Below are positions 33,259-42,526 of a DNA stretch of 64,000 nt, in pieces. A model generated the notes under the pieces. That model was not told the origin of the DNA and made no database searches. It saw only the letters and a list, made by a program, of their open reading frames with translations. This DNA comes from Planctobacterium sp965279005 (lineage in GTDB: Bacteria; Pseudomonadota; Gammaproteobacteria; Enterobacterales; Alteromonadaceae). A program made the position numbers and the translations under genes. The stretch lies in assembly GCA_965279005.1 (NCBI GenBank), contig CBDIHK010000022.1:62001-126000 (forward strand), given 5' to 3'. Each line of letters starts with the position of its first letter. Within the stretch, counting starts at the first letter, position 1.

Positions 33259-33522
33259 ATGGATATTGATGTCGCCATCCGCATTATGGGAAGAATGTTC
33301 GAAGTAGGCCTTATGGTTGCTTCGCCAATTCTAGTTGTTGCCCTATTAACAGGTATTTTGATTAGTATTTTCCAGGTTGTGACCCAAATCCAGGAAATGA
33401 CCCTCACCTTTGTTCCAAAGATTTTCGTTAGTTGCCTAGTCCTGTACTTTTTCGGGCACTGGATGTTAACGACATTGATTTCTTTCGCTACTTCGGTGAT
33501 AAGTGAGGCGGCAAATTTTTAA
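33259..33522 (+). CDS. fliQ: FliQ/SctS export gate protein
   Basis: 87 aa, the usual length. Two membrane helices (VASPILVVALLTGILISIF and FVSCLVLYFFGHWMLTTLI) are joined by the loop QIQEMTLTFVPK, a family hallmark. It forms the periphery of the FliPQR export gate in the inner membrane. The stop overlaps the fliR start (TAATG). Confidence 0.95.
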   Translation: MDIDVAIRIMGRMFEVGLMVASPILVVALLTGILISIFQVVTQIQEMTLTFVPKIFVSCLVLYFFGHWMLTTLISFATSVISEAANF

Positions 33523-34277
33523 TGGAATTCTTACAGGGACACGTACAACATTTTAGTCTTGTGGTCGGTAGGCTCTCCCCGCTGTTCCTTGCCATAAACT
33601 TATCGCCCTTTTCCCGCTTTCCCGGGACAGTCAGGCTAGTAATGCTACTGGTTGTTTCAATCACCTTTTATTTATTGGTTGACCAGCCTATCACCTATGC
33701 GGACAAGTTATATTGGGGCATCAACCTGTTACATGAGATTGTTCTGGGTTTGTTAATGCTGGTGGGGTTGCAACTGACCTACGCCGCGATCATGGTTGTT
33801 GGACGGGTGCTGGATATGCAAATTGGTTTTGCTGCCGCTGGCATTGTTGACCCCCTAAGCAATAACAATGACCCGTTATTGGGGTACGTGTTTACCTTGT
33901 TCATTTCGCTCGCCGTTTTCTTAACGGGAACCCACCATCAAATATTGCAAGCACTTAAAGTGTCGTTTGAACTCATCCCGGCAGGAAGTTGGCATGGCCA
34001 GGTGAACATTGCGAACCTCGCGGGCTTTTTCACTTCCCAGTCTATTTTGGCACTGCTGGTGTTGTCGCCAGTATTGCTCGGGTTGTGGCTTATTGACTTG
34101 TTCAACGGGCTTATTTCCAAATCCATGCCACAAATGAATGTTTATTTCGTCATGTTGCCCCTGAAGATCCTAGCGGGTATGGCTATTTTTGCGGCCTCCG
34201 TCCCCCATGTTAAACCCCATGTAAAGGAAATGTTTGCCCAAGTTGTGAACTGGTATAGCGGAGGCTTTGCACTGTAA
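33522..34277 (+). CDS. fliR: FliR/SctT export gate protein
   Basis: 251 aa with six to eight hydrophobic segments in the FliR order. GLVLLVGLQLTYAAIMV-like helices are present, with the conserved segment MQIGFAAAGIVDP, and the C-terminal LKILAGMAIFAASVP. It completes the FliPQR gate. The stop overlaps flhB (TAATG). Length and organisation are normal. Confidence 0.93.
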   Translation: MEFLQGHVQHFSLVVGRLSPLFLAINLSPFSRFPGTVRLVMLLVVSITFYLLVDQPITYADKLYWGINLLHEIVLGLLMLVGLQLTYAAIMVVGRVLDMQIGFAAAGIVDPLSNNNDPLLGYVFTLFISLAVFLTGTHHQILQALKVSFELIPAGSWHGQVNIANLAGFFTSQSILALLVLSPVLLGLWLIDLFNGLISKSMPQMNVYFVMLPLKILAGMAIFAASVPHVKPHVKEMFAQVVNWYSGGFAL

Positions 34278-35350
34278 TGTCTGCAGAACAAGAAAAGTCG
34301 GAACAGGCAACGCCCTATAAACTCAGGGAGGCGCGGAAAAAAGGCCAGGTCAACAAGAGCGTCGAGGTGACCAGCTTGTTTATGGTATTGAGCCTATTGG
34401 TGATAGTTTCGTTCTGGATTGAGGGCTTGGCCTCGGGTGTTTCCAGTATTGCCAAGTCGCTATTCATGTTTTCAGGCGAATTCAATTTAACCCAGGAAAC
34501 TATCGGTATCCTATTGTGGCAAGTCTTGACTGACGCAGCCGTGCTAATTGCCCCCGTGTATGTGCTGTTGGTGTTTGTGGCCATTATTTCTAATATGATG
34601 CAAACCGGCGTTGTATTCAGTAGCCACCCAATCACACCTGATTTCAAAAAGCTAAATCCTATCTCAGGTTTAAAAAAGCTGTTCTCCATCAAAACGGTGT
34701 TCGAATTAGCCAAAACACTACTAAAAATAGGCGTTATTTATGCCATATGGCTGGTATTCGGTGATCTTGCCAAAGCGCAGCTGTTGGCGGTACATGATAT
34801 GGATATGGGGGCACTGCTGGCACATTGGCAATGGTTATCCACTGTTTTAATCCTGTCTGCCAGTGCTGTCATGGCGCCCATTGTGTTGGTGGATTTTTTA
34901 TTCTCAAAATGGAATTTCGCTAAGCAAATGCGCATGAGCAAGCAAGAGGTTAAGGACGAGCATAAAAAGCGCGAGGGTGATCCCCAAGTTAAACAAAAGC
35001 AGAAGCAGATCCAAAAGGAACTATTGCAGAAGGCGGCGTCGCTCAAGAGTGTCAAAGATGCAGATGCCATTATTACCAACCCGCAGCATATTGCGGTGGC
35101 GCTGAAATACGATCCTAAGGAGATGTTGGCGCCCAAGATATTGGCCATGGGCAAAAACAATAACGCCGCGGTTATTCGCAAAATTGCCAGGCAGCACCGG
35201 GTGCCAGTGTTTAGGAATGTAATGTTAGCCAGGAAGCTGTTTAAAAATAGTATTTCGGGCGGCTACATTCCAGAGAGCTGTTACATTGAAGTTGCCGCTA
35301 TCTTCCGCCAGCTACTCAACGCTGGCGCGCAAGGGCAGGAGCCAGCCTAA
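34277..35350 (+). CDS. flhB: FlhB/SctU export switch protein with NPQH in place of NPTH
   Basis: 357 aa. The N-terminus carries the family start SEQATPYKLREARKKGQVNKS, then four membrane helices (residues about 30-210), a basic linker and the autocleavage domain. The cleavage motif reads Asn268-Pro269-Gln270-His271 (35078-35089), where almost all FlhB/SctU proteins have NPTH. The Asn-Pro scissile bond and His are kept, so cleavage may still happen. FlhB cleavage switches substrate from rod and hook to filament proteins, so a changed motif fits a machine without a filament. It overlaps flhA (TAATG). Confidence 0.93.
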   Translation: MSAEQEKSEQATPYKLREARKKGQVNKSVEVTSLFMVLSLLVIVSFWIEGLASGVSSIAKSLFMFSGEFNLTQETIGILLWQVLTDAAVLIAPVYVLLVFVAIISNMMQTGVVFSSHPITPDFKKLNPISGLKKLFSIKTVFELAKTLLKIGVIYAIWLVFGDLAKAQLLAVHDMDMGALLAHWQWLSTVLILSASAVMAPIVLVDFLFSKWNFAKQMRMSKQEVKDEHKKREGDPQVKQKQKQIQKELLQKAASLKSVKDADAIITNPQHIAVALKYDPKEMLAPKILAMGKNNNAAVIRKIARQHRVPVFRNVMLARKLFKNSISGGYIPESCYIEVAAIFRQLLNAGAQGQEPA

Positions 35351-37416
35351 TGTTAGCAATGTTCCGCGATGGCAAGAGTGAATTAGCCCTGGTACTCGGC
35401 GTGGTGGCTATTCTAATGTTGCTGTTTGTGCCTATTTCAGCACAGTTTTTGGATCTATTGTTGTTGACCAATTTCTGCTTGGCACTGTTGATCCTGTTGC
35501 TGACATTTTACACCGATAAGCCGCTGAGCTTCTCGACGTTCCCTTCCTTGATCCTGATCGCGACACTGTTCCGCCTAGGCCTCAATGTTTCGTCAACGCG
35601 ATTGATTTTAAATGATGCTGATGCTGGCCAGGTGATTGGTGCCATTGGTTCCTATGTGGTGGGGGGTAATTACGTCATTGGCTTAGTGGTGTTCCTGATA
35701 TTGATTGTGGTCCAGTATGTTGTGGTGACCAATGGCGCACAACGGGTGGCTGAAGTTGCAGCGCGTTTTACCTTAGATAGCATGCCAGGCAAACAAATGA
35801 GCATAGATGCAGACCTTAACATGGGGCTGATCGACGAACATGAAGCCAAACGCAGGCGTTTGGATATAGAAAAAGAAGCCAACTTCTACGGGGCAATGGA
35901 TGGTTCGACCAAATTTGTCAAAGGCGATGCTATTGCCGGGATAATCATTATCCTCATCAATATCATAGGTGGCCTTTCCATTGGCGTGGCCCAGCATGGT
36001 ATGGAATGGGGTGAGGCGTTACACACCTTTACTTTGCTCACTGTCGGTGATGGCATTGTTACCCAAATCCCATCCTTAATCATTGCCACTGCGACCGGCA
36101 TTATCATTACTCGGGCGGCTTCCGATGCCCAGTTGGGCCAGGAACTAGCCAGGCAAATCACCTCGCAACCCAAAATCTTGATGATTATTGCCACAGCTTT
36201 GTTGCTCGCATTAGTTATGCCTGGCCTACCCACCATACCCGTTGCCTTTTTGATGTTGTTTTTTGCATCTTTGAGTTTCATCACCTACCGCAAACTCGTT
36301 GCTACCAGTGACGAGGGGGAGTTGGCTATGGCTGGTGCTGGCGTGCCCGAAACGGAAGAGTCCGAGGAGCAAGACCTTTACCAGTTGACCCGTGTTGAGG
36401 CTGTTGAATTACGGGTAGGGGCGGCAGTTTGGGAGTTCCTGGAGTCGGATACATCAACATTTAGATCCCGTATTAAAAGTTTCCGCAAGCAATATGCATT
36501 GGAGTTTGGTTTGGTGATGCCAAAAGAACGCATCATCCAGGACAAGAGCATTCCGTCCAACGATTACCAATTGTCAATCCACGGTGCCCAAGTTGCCAAG
36601 GGTGAAATTTTGGGTGAGTGTTTCCTGGCAATTGACCCAACTGGCAGTAAGCAAGGTTTAAAGGGAAAGAAAACCAAGGAGCCCACCTATGGTTTGCCCG
36701 CCTTATGGATCGCTGCAGAAGACGAGGAGTTGGCGCGTCAAGCTGGCTTCACCGTCGTCGATGCCGAAACGACCTTACTGACTCACTTAACAGAGACGTT
36801 TAAGCGCTTTTCACCGGAAATCCTTACCCGTGCAGAAACAGAGCAATTGCTGAACAAGGTGGCGGACAAACAACCGGGATTATTGGAAGAGCTGGTTCCA
36901 AACGTATTGACTTATTCAGAAGTACACCGGGTATTGCAGAGCTTGTTGCAGGAAAAAGTGTCTATCCGGAACCTGCCAATTATCCTTGAAGAATTATTAG
37001 ATGCGAGCAATACGGGGAAAGATACAGACTTTCTTGTCGAAAGGGTTCGATCCCGCTTGAAAAACCAAATTTGCCAGTCACTGGCAGATGCAGATGCCGT
37101 ACTGCATATCCTAACGCTGGAACCCAAACTTGAACAAAAACTAGTTGCCGGTATCAACGTCGAAAGCAAAGGCCTCATGCTTGAACCTGAGTTGACAGAA
37201 ACGCTACTGCAAAATTTGACGGCCAAGGTGGAAGCCATGATGAGCAAAAGGCTTAATCCGGTGTTGCTGTGCACGCCGATGTTAAGGCGGCCTCTGTTCT
37301 TAATTTGTGAAAGGGCATTGCCCCAGCTCCATGTGTTGTCCATCAACGAAATTCCAACCACGGTGAATGTACGCTCATTTGCCATGGTTAATGAAATAAC
37401 TAACCAGCAGAAATAA
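35350..37416 (+). CDS. flhA: FlhA/SctV export gate protein
   Basis: 688 aa, normal length. Eight membrane helices lie in the first 320 residues, with RLGLNVSSTRLIL and the FHIPEP loop RFTLDSMPGKQMSIDADLN. The cytoplasmic ring-forming domain follows (residues about 330-688). It docks export chaperones and drives export with the proton motive force. It precedes flgF by 6 nt. Confidence 0.95.
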   Translation: MLAMFRDGKSELALVLGVVAILMLLFVPISAQFLDLLLLTNFCLALLILLLTFYTDKPLSFSTFPSLILIATLFRLGLNVSSTRLILNDADAGQVIGAIGSYVVGGNYVIGLVVFLILIVVQYVVVTNGAQRVAEVAARFTLDSMPGKQMSIDADLNMGLIDEHEAKRRRLDIEKEANFYGAMDGSTKFVKGDAIAGIIIILINIIGGLSIGVAQHGMEWGEALHTFTLLTVGDGIVTQIPSLIIATATGIIITRAASDAQLGQELARQITSQPKILMIIATALLLALVMPGLPTIPVAFLMLFFASLSFITYRKLVATSDEGELAMAGAGVPETEESEEQDLYQLTRVEAVELRVGAAVWEFLESDTSTFRSRIKSFRKQYALEFGLVMPKERIIQDKSIPSNDYQLSIHGAQVAKGEILGECFLAIDPTGSKQGLKGKKTKEPTYGLPALWIAAEDEELARQAGFTVVDAETTLLTHLTETFKRFSPEILTRAETEQLLNKVADKQPGLLEELVPNVLTYSEVHRVLQSLLQEKVSIRNLPIILEELLDASNTGKDTDFLVERVRSRLKNQICQSLADADAVLHILTLEPKLEQKLVAGINVESKGLMLEPELTETLLQNLTAKVEAMMSKRLNPVLLCTPMLRRPLFLICERALPQLHVLSINEIPTTVNVRSFAMVNEITNQQK

Positions 37417-37422
37417 TGCCAT

Positions 37423-38097
37423 ATGGAAGTACTAGAAATCTTATTGCAGGGAATACAGAACGACGTCAGGCAAGTTGGCCAATTGAGCCAGAACCTGGCT
37501 AATGCCAATACCCCAGGTTATCAAAGGCTGGAGGTGTTTTCCCAATATGTTTCCGCAGAGTCTGGTACCCAGACGGTAACACAAGTCCCCAGCAATGATA
37601 GCTCCATCCAGCATACCGGGCGTAATTTGGATATTGCGGTGACCCAGGAGGGATTTTTCGCAATGGATGTGGATGGCCAGCAATTGCTGTCGCGTTTTGG
37701 CCGTTTCCATATCAACCAAGAAGGTTTGCTGAGCCATAGTTCCGGTGCACCGGTGCTGGGGCTGGCAGGGCCGATAACATTGGGCGAAGGGGAAATACAG
37801 GTGAATGCGACCGGTGAAGTTTACGAAAACGGTGTACTGGTGGATCAGCTGTTGTTGCTGGAACCCCTGGATAGGCAAACCCTACAACCTGTGGGCGAGC
37901 ATTTTTACAAAGCCGATGAAGTGCGTCCTGTGACAGCGCAACTGGTTTCAGGCGCGGTCAACAAGGCATCGGCGAACACCTCGGCAGATATGGTCAGGTT
38001 GATTGAGTTGTCCCGCCACACCCAGAGCATGCAAAAGGCGGTTTTTGCACTGGATCAAATTAAAGACGCGGGCATTAATGAGTTAGGGAGAAGATAA
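37423..38097 (+). CDS. flgF: FlgF-like proximal rod protein
   Basis: 224 aa. The N-terminal rod signature is LSQNLANANTPGYQRLEVF, and the C-terminal helix MVRLIELSRHTQSMQKAVF is typical of FlgF/FlgG. It is slightly shorter than usual (about 250). It lies between flhA and flgG and overlaps the latter (TAATG). Confidence 0.85.
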   Translation: MEVLEILLQGIQNDVRQVGQLSQNLANANTPGYQRLEVFSQYVSAESGTQTVTQVPSNDSSIQHTGRNLDIAVTQEGFFAMDVDGQQLLSRFGRFHINQEGLLSHSSGAPVLGLAGPITLGEGEIQVNATGEVYENGVLVDQLLLLEPLDRQTLQPVGEHFYKADEVRPVTAQLVSGAVNKASANTSADMVRLIELSRHTQSMQKAVFALDQIKDAGINELGRR

Positions 38098-38864
38098 TGA
38101 TTGATTCACTGTATATCGCCGAATCTGGCATGACTACGCAGCAGAAAATGATAGATATCATTTCTAATAATATTGCCAATTCTGCTACCTCAGGTTTCAA
38201 GAAGTCGCAGGTCAATTTTGTTGACTTGGTATACCAAACCGAAACCACAGCAAATACTGCGGCAACGGCGCAATCTGTTGGCGCTGGAGTAGCCATAACC
38301 AACACGGTGACGGACTTTAGCGTTGGCGAAATGAAAGCGACAAATAACCCGTTTGACCTTGCTATCCAGGGCAGCGGCTTCTTTGAAGTAGAATTAGCCG
38401 ATGGCAGCTATGCCTACACTCGCGCAGGGCGGTTGCGGGTTGATGCAGACGGTTACCTGACAACTGCATCTGGCATGCGCCTGACCGCGAATATCCAGTT
38501 GCCACCCGATGCCACTGATATGAGGGTGTCTGATACTGGTGAGGTTAGTGCCAGGCTGGGCGATGAGCTCACCCGCACCCAATTGGGCAACCTAGAATTG
38601 GTCCGCTTTACCAATGAGCAAGCCTTGGATCCTGTTGGTGACAACCTATACAGCGCCAATAGTGACACCGGTGAAACCATCTATGCCGCGCCAGGGCAAT
38701 TGGGGACGGGGAAACTACTGCAGGGATTTGCTGAAATTTCAAATGTTTCGATGACGGAAGAAATGGTTAACTTGATGCTCGCACAACGCGGTTACCAGCT
38801 GAATGCCAGGATAATACAAATCTCTGACCAGTTGTTGGATACCATCAACAACTTGCGCCGCTAG
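38097..38864 (+). CDS. flgG: FlgG distal rod protein
   Basis: 255 aa, close to the normal 260. The N-terminus reads DIISNNIANSATSGFKKS, the middle has NPFDLAIQGSGFFEV and the C-terminus MVNLMLAQRGYQLNARI. It forms the long distal rod that crosses the periplasm through the P- and L-rings. Its presence shows that the structure reaches the outer membrane. Confidence 0.93.
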   Translation: MIDSLYIAESGMTTQQKMIDIISNNIANSATSGFKKSQVNFVDLVYQTETTANTAATAQSVGAGVAITNTVTDFSVGEMKATNNPFDLAIQGSGFFEVELADGSYAYTRAGRLRVDADGYLTTASGMRLTANIQLPPDATDMRVSDTGEVSARLGDELTRTQLGNLELVRFTNEQALDPVGDNLYSANSDTGETIYAAPGQLGTGKLLQGFAEISNVSMTEEMVNLMLAQRGYQLNARIIQISDQLLDTINNLRR

Positions 38865-38873
38865 GACTGTTTT

Positions 38874-39779
38874 ATGAAAACGCCTTTGGCTTACAGTGTA
38901 TGCGTTTGCTTGTGCTTGCTCGCTCCTTGGTTGCACGCGGCGGAGGTGAGTTTTCGTGCGTCAATGGTGAAACAACAAGAGCTGCAAGTACAAGATGTCA
39001 TCGAAGGGTTAGGGCAATTGCAAGGCCAAGCTTGGCCTGGGCATTTACAAAACTGGGTAAGCCAGGAACAGGCGCAGGCCTGGCTGGCAACACAGGGAAT
39101 AGAAACCGGCAAACTGGTTTGGACGGGACCCAAAAGGGCGTGGATCACGCGTTGTTACCGGCCTAGTCAAGGGCAACTGAAATCGCTCCTGGGCAAACAA
39201 TTAGTCGCCCAATATGGATTGCAACAAGCTGGCCTAGACGTTGAGTTCGATGATACCAGTTTGCCCTGCGTTGATAGCCCTATCAATGGGTTACAAGTGC
39301 GTTTACCGCAGAAACCGTCACGCCCCAGTTTGCACGCCAGGCTGGAGATAGCTACTGGTAACGGGCGCAATGCTAGTAAACCAATTCCGATCGCAGTGGT
39401 GGCGCAGGTTTATACCTGGAAAACCAAACAGCCGGTGGCCAAAGGGGCGGCGGTCACCCCGTTGTTGCTAGAAAAAACCTTGCAGCCCTGGTCAGGTAAA
39501 GAGCTTGCAGCGCAAGGGACACCAGTAGGATTGCGTTTTACGCGTCCACTACCGGCCGGTGAAGTCCTGCAAATGCAACATGTAGAACCCGGTTTTGCGG
39601 TCAATTCAGGCGATTCGGTGAAGGTCATTTTGGATACCGGACGGATCAATATTGAAACAAAGGGCAGGGCTATGCACGATGCCGGGCTAGGCCAGCCCAT
39701 TAGGGTAAGGATAGAAGCGAGTTCGGGCTTAGTCGAAGCGCGCGTCATAGAAAAGGGGGTGGTTCTTGTTTCCGTATAA
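38874..39779 (+). CDS. flgA: FlgA P-ring assembly chaperone
   Basis: 301 aa. A signal peptide ending WLHAAE (residues 1-22) is followed by a degenerate middle domain and the C-terminal SAF/ChapFlgA domain (VVAQVYTWKTKQPVAKGAAV and RPLPAGEVLQMQHVEPGF, then VKVILDTGRINIETKGRAM). It is longer than the typical 220-240 aa, with the extra part at the N-terminus. It chaperones FlgI in the periplasm and overlaps flgH. Confidence 0.85.
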   Translation: MKTPLAYSVCVCLCLLAPWLHAAEVSFRASMVKQQELQVQDVIEGLGQLQGQAWPGHLQNWVSQEQAQAWLATQGIETGKLVWTGPKRAWITRCYRPSQGQLKSLLGKQLVAQYGLQQAGLDVEFDDTSLPCVDSPINGLQVRLPQKPSRPSLHARLEIATGNGRNASKPIPIAVVAQVYTWKTKQPVAKGAAVTPLLLEKTLQPWSGKELAAQGTPVGLRFTRPLPAGEVLQMQHVEPGFAVNSGDSVKVILDTGRINIETKGRAMHDAGLGQPIRVRIEASSGLVEARVIEKGVVLVSV

Positions 39780-40347
39780 ACAACTGTTATTAGCCGTATT
39801 GGTTTGGGCTGGGTTGCTATCTATTGGGCTGGCGAAGTCACTGTATGACCCTAGCAATTTCAAACCGTTGCACGCGGATAAAAAAGCATTATATGTTGGC
39901 GACGCCATTACTATCTTAATTTTTGAGTCAACCCAGGCAACGGCGAGCGCCGGCGAGGGTAGCAATGGCGATTTTTCATTCGCGGGTGCTGCCAATGTCG
40001 ACGAGCGCAACTGGCGGGCGGGCGTTAACCTGGGGAGTTCCGACGCGGGTGATGCCTCAACGATCCGCAATGGTTTTGTCCGGGCCCAAATTACTGCAAG
40101 GGTGACCGCATTAGACGAGTACGGAGCCTTGCAAATAGAAGGTAGCCAACAGATCACTATTAACGACGAAGCCCAGACCATTGCCATCTCAGGCAAAGTG
40201 CGGCCAGATGATATCAGTGCTGACAATACCGTGCCGTCTTTCCGTATTTTGGATGCCGCCATTGCCATTGATGGCGAAGGTAGCGTCTCGGCTGGGAAAA
40301 ACACCAATGTATTTGGCCGTTTAGCAAAATGGTTGGGCTTACAATGA
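39766..40347 (+). CDS. flgH: FlgH-like L-ring protein without a lipobox
   Basis: 193 aa from TTG 39766. The L-ring core is clear: YVGDAITILIFEST near the N-terminus, ITARVTALDEYGALQIEGSQ and the SADNTVPSFRILDA strand at the C-terminus. Known FlgH proteins are lipoproteins with Cys at the cleavage site. Here the signal reads LVWAGLLSIGLAKSLYD with no Cys at all, so it would be released by signal peptidase I. The protein is also about 30 residues short. Its start lies 14 nt inside flgA, and it ends in the ATGA that starts flgI. Confidence 0.85.
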   Translation: MFPYKQLLLAVLVWAGLLSIGLAKSLYDPSNFKPLHADKKALYVGDAITILIFESTQATASAGEGSNGDFSFAGAANVDERNWRAGVNLGSSDAGDASTIRNGFVRAQITARVTALDEYGALQIEGSQQITINDEAQTIAISGKVRPDDISADNTVPSFRILDAAIAIDGEGSVSAGKNTNVFGRLAKWLGLQ

Positions 40348-41453
40348 AACCATTAAAACTCGCTGTTTTATTTTTTGTTTTCGCATTCTTGGAGACGGCA
40401 AATGCCAACGTCAGGATTAAGGAACTGGCCCGCATCGATGGCGTCCAGGACAATCCCCTTGTGGGCTATGGCCTGGTTGTTGGCTTGTCGGGCACGGGGG
40501 ATAGCAATAGCAATAGATCCACCGTGCAATCCCTGAGCAATACCCTGCGCTCCTTTGACATTAATGTCAGTGTTGAAGATGTGCGCAGCCGCAATGTTGC
40601 GGCTGTCATGGTCACTGCGACCCTGCCCGCATTCGCACAGTCAGGGGACAAACTGGAAGTCAATGTTTCATCAATTGGCGACGCCCGGAGTTTGCAAGGG
40701 GGCACCTTGTTGTTAACCGCATTGAATGCCGCCAATGGTGAGCTCTATGCGCTTGCCCAAGGACCGTTGAGCGTGGGCGGCTACCAGTTCGATTTTAATG
40801 GAAACCGCGTACAAAAAAACCATCCCACAGTCGGCGTCGTGCCCAACGGCGCTAAGGTGGAAAGGCCGATAGAATATACCTTCGATGTGGAAAATAACGG
40901 CCTTACCCTGTTGTTACACCAGCCTGATTTTACTACCGCAGACCGCATTGCCCAGGCCTTGGAATCGCATTTTGCCAACAGTTCTGTGCACTCTAACCAT
41001 CCCGGAAAAGTAACGTTGAAACTGCAGCAAGACAAACCCTTGTTGCGCCTGATGTCCGAGATTGAGTCGTTGACAGTCAGGCCTGACAACATTGCCAGGG
41101 TCGTAGTGAATGAACGCAATGGCACTGTTGTTGCCGGCGCCCAAGTGCGCATTGACGACGTAGTGATTTCCCACGGTGCCTTGCGGCTCAAAATCGAAAC
41201 CCGCTATACCGCGTCACAACCCGCCGGTTTCTTCCGCGAGACGGGTGACAGCATAAGCTCGTTGTTGGTTGCCAATAGCGAATTAAGCGTCGATGAAGGC
41301 GAAGCGAACAATACCACCCGTTTGCCAGGCGCATCTATCGGTGAGCTGGTGGAATCACTCAAGGCATTAAACCTGACGACAAGGGAATTGATTGCCGTAT
41401 TGCAGGCCATTAAAAAAGCGGGCGCCCTGCACGCCGAATTGATCATCCAATAG
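40344..41453 (+). CDS. flgI: FlgI P-ring protein
   Basis: 369 aa from ATG 40344, which overlaps the flgH stop (ATGA); ATG 40329 is also in frame. A signal peptide ends ETANA. The family signature RIKELARIDGVQDNPLVGYG follows directly, then GLVVGLSGTGDS. The C-terminus carries the conserved ITIGELVESLKAL-like stretch (GASIGELVESLKALNL) and VLQAIKKAGALHAEL. It is complete at normal length and forms the ring in the peptidoglycan layer. Confidence 0.94.
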   Translation: MKPLKLAVLFFVFAFLETANANVRIKELARIDGVQDNPLVGYGLVVGLSGTGDSNSNRSTVQSLSNTLRSFDINVSVEDVRSRNVAAVMVTATLPAFAQSGDKLEVNVSSIGDARSLQGGTLLLTALNAANGELYALAQGPLSVGGYQFDFNGNRVQKNHPTVGVVPNGAKVERPIEYTFDVENNGLTLLLHQPDFTTADRIAQALESHFANSSVHSNHPGKVTLKLQQDKPLLRLMSEIESLTVRPDNIARVVVNERNGTVVAGAQVRIDDVVISHGALRLKIETRYTASQPAGFFRETGDSISSLLVANSELSVDEGEANNTTRLPGASIGELVESLKALNLTTRELIAVLQAIKKAGALHAELIIQ

Positions 41454-41461
41454 GAGTTGCA

Positions 41462-41821
41462 ATGGAAGACGTCACTTTACAATTGGTTAAATTTGCCCTT
41501 GACCGCTATGCATACACCCAGGAGGTTGCCAGCAAGAACATTGCTTTATCTGGAATTGAAAGCCGCAAAACCGTGGATTTTGACACTATCTTGAGTGACC
41601 TCAAAGCCATGCCTGAATCACAGCAATTGGCTATGTTGGAACAAATCTCCAGCCAAGAGCGAAGCTTGATGCAATCGCTTACTACGGACACAGGCGAAAC
41701 GGTGGCCATTGAACATGAACATGCCATTTCTACCAAAGCCTCTTTGGAATATCAGGCAATGATCGAGGCACTAAAACGGAAAATGTCAATTAAGTCATTG
41801 ATCTTCGGAGGGAACTCATAA
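41462..41821 (+). CDS. flgB: FlgB-like proximal rod protein, divergent
   Basis: 119 aa. Its position just before flgC and its length fit FlgB. The C-terminal helix KASLEYQAMIEALKRKM matches the family (YQ...L.r...). The usual N-terminal ANIANADTPGYK motif is degenerate here (ASKNIALSGIESRKTVDF). It overlaps flgC (TAATG). Confidence 0.75.
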   Translation: MEDVTLQLVKFALDRYAYTQEVASKNIALSGIESRKTVDFDTILSDLKAMPESQQLAMLEQISSQERSLMQSLTTDTGETVAIEHEHAISTKASLEYQAMIEALKRKMSIKSLIFGGNS

Positions 41822-42222
41822 TGGCTGTAACAGATATCATGGCGATTTCTGAGTTTGGTATGCAGTACCAGAAAGCGAGGGTAGATGCAGCAGCAACCAA
41901 CATCGCCAATGCCAATGTGGTGCAGCCCAGCTCTGGTCCTGGATTTAAGCCACTGCATGTCGCCATTACTTCGAGCTTCAATTCGATGCTGATGGATAGC
42001 AATGCTATCCAAACCATTCAGGATCAATCGGTACCAGATAAGTTGGTATACAAGCCTGGGCATCCCATGGCCGACCAAAGTGGCTATGTGCGTTACACCA
42101 ATATCGATATGGCCAAGCAAATGATTAGTTTTACAGAGGCCACTCGGGCATATGAGGCAAATGTCAAAGCGTTCAATACCCAAATGAACATGATGTTGTC
42201 CGCGTTGGAAATAGGGAAATAG
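41821..42222 (+). CDS. flgC: FlgC proximal rod protein
   Basis: 133 aa, normal length. The N-terminus has VDAAATNIANANVVQ and the C-terminus MISFTEATRAYEANVKAFN, both characteristic of FlgC. It adjoins fliE with 8 nt between. Confidence 0.92.
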   Translation: MAVTDIMAISEFGMQYQKARVDAAATNIANANVVQPSSGPGFKPLHVAITSSFNSMLMDSNAIQTIQDQSVPDKLVYKPGHPMADQSGYVRYTNIDMAKQMISFTEATRAYEANVKAFNTQMNMMLSALEIGK

Positions 42223-42230
42223 GTGCCGCT

Positions 42231-42524
42231 ATGGCAATTGAAGCAGTCAACAATATTACTGGGGTGGTTAGTCCCCCTGAGCCGGTTCAAGTGGCAGCAA
42301 AACCTGCGGATTTTTCCGCTTTGGTTACCGATGCCATGGGCGAACTCAACACTAACTTGAAAGAATCTGAAGCCATTTTGCAAAAAATGGCCTTAGGTGA
42401 AACGGTATCGGCGCACGAAGTGATGTTGACGATCGGCAAGGCTAAGTCGCAAATGCGCTTAGCTGTAGAAGTTCGCAACAAATTACTTGAAAGCTATCAA
42501 GAACTAATGAGGATGCAAGTGTAG
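42231..42524 (+). CDS. fliE: FliE MS-ring/rod junction protein
   Basis: 97 aa. The C-terminal half MLTIGKAKSQMRLAVEVRN and KLLESYQELMRMQV is diagnostic of FliE. It connects the rod with the MS ring and the FliPQR gate, and is one of the first exported subunits. It precedes fliF by 2 nt. Confidence 0.92.
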   Translation: MAIEAVNNITGVVSPPEPVQVAAKPADFSALVTDAMGELNTNLKESEAILQKMALGETVSAHEVMLTIGKAKSQMRLAVEVRNKLLESYQELMRMQV

Positions 42525-42526
42525 TT

